Shown here piece by piece: positions 63,737 to 64,000 of a DNA stretch of 64,000 bases. The stretch is from NCBI GenBank assembly GCA_964512095.1, contig CAZEIH010000006.1:1-64000 (forward strand), read 5' to 3'. Origin of the DNA: DTU013 sp964512095. GTDB lineage: Bacteria > Bacillota > Clostridia > Acetivibrionales > DTU013. The translations under genes and the position numbers were made by a program. Numbering within the stretch: position 1 is the stretch's first letter; each line of letters begins with the position of its first letter. Under the pieces are notes generated by a model that did not search any database, was not told the origin of the DNA, and saw only the letters and a list, made by a program, of their open reading frames with translations.

Positions 63737-64000
63737 TTATTTATCAGCCGCTTCTGCAGCGCCGATTGTAAGATCCTGACATACTCTTCCGTTGACAATG
63801 TGCTCAGCAATTACTCTGGCTGCTTTTTCAGCATCCATTTTCACATAGGTTACCTTTGAGCCGTCTGCACTAAATACTTCAACAATAGGCTCAAGTCTGC
63901 ACACACCGATACAACCTGTCATTGTAACAGAAACATCGTTGAGCTTCCTCTTTCCTAGCTCCTCAACAAATGCATTCATTACCGGTCTAGCACCGGCTGC
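63737..64000 (-). CDS. [2Fe-2S] ferredoxin-like hydrogenase subunit (partial, runs off the right edge)
   Basis: The frame continues to the window edge without a stop or a convincing start (AAGARPVMNAF...), so this is the C-terminal part (88 codons incl. stop). The thioredoxin-like [2Fe-2S] fold is indicated by VTMTGCIGVCRLEPIVEV. It matches HndB-type proteins placed between the NuoE-like and NuoF-like subunits, so a NuoE-like gene is expected beyond 64000. It ends 41 nt before hydB. Confidence 0.88.
   Translation of the reverse strand, partial: AAGARPVMNAFVEELGKRKLNDVSVTMTGCIGVCRLEPIVEVFSADGSKVTYVKMDAEKAARVIAEHIVNGRVCQDLTIGAAEAADK

Overview
The window (about 64 kb, AT-rich, two 100-N scaffold gaps) looks like a chromosomal contig of an anaerobic, Gram-positive clostridium. 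The evidence is a monoderm-type type IV pilus operon with no secretin, a PPi-type phosphofructokinase, a trimeric-type NAD-linked [FeFe] hydrogenase, 2-hydroxyacyl-CoA dehydratase-type proteins, and T-box, c-di-GMP, c-di-AMP and glycine riboswitches. The gene content resembles saccharolytic or cellulolytic clostridia, but that placement is an inference. All coordinates and motif positions were read by eye.

Layout. 1-2.06 kb: decayed IS66-family material (an internally deleted element with recognisable terminal inverted repeats, plus a second relic of its left part). 2.08-17.6 kb (minus strand): one long type IV pilus operon. In transcription order it is pilB, pilT, pilC, major pilin, two minor prepilins, a natural PilM-PilN fusion, pilO, a PilV-like prepilin, an 867-aa PilX-like protein and a 1201-aa secreted protein. 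A strong sigma-A-type promoter lies about 200 nt before pilB. 17.9-18.6 kb: a c-di-GMP-I riboswitch in front of a short transglutaminase-like gene that lacks the catalytic His. 19-21.9 kb: serA and a serine/alanine-glyoxylate-type aminotransferase under a glycine riboswitch with terminator. 22-28.8 kb: lysA, a tiny membrane ORF, yqeK, nadD, purD, purN, purM, purE. 29-36 kb: NCS2 purine permease with a long leader, a DUF368 protein carrying a 21-bp coding minisatellite, prfB with its programmed frameshift, an ANTAR regulator, and a T-box-controlled Lrp/aminotransferase pair. 36-40 kb: DivIVA-family protein, thioredoxin, a two-gene cell-surface cassette, and a CmpB-like membrane protein.

40-44 kb (plus strand): alpha-glucan phosphorylase and a DacF-like protein whose catalytic Ser is Ala. 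44-46 kb: dapB, then about 1 kb with a well-formed c-di-AMP (ydaO) riboswitch, promoter and terminator but no clear own gene. 46-50.6 kb: SIMPL protein and three overlapping HgdC/HgdAB-like genes, one of them interrupted by a 57-bp coding repeat and a gap. 50.6-50.8 kb: a short degenerate array with CRISPR-like spacing. 51-53.6 kb: divergent fba and pfp. 53.8-58.2 kb: RDD protein, flavin reductase, ABC-2 exporter. 58.8-64 kb: LCP protein and the hydrogenase operon, which runs off the right edge.

A family of palindromic dispersed repeats (about eight sites) is scattered through the intergenic spaces. A separate GGGGAC-GTTCT core is shared by intergenic tandem repeats and by the amplified repeat inside the dehydratase-like gene. 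The most notable candidates for new biology are: the pilus operon with its two giant terminal surface genes beside a c-di-GMP switch, the orphan c-di-AMP riboswitch, the predicted pseudo-DacF, the coding repeat expansions, and the 31/34-nt repeat array.
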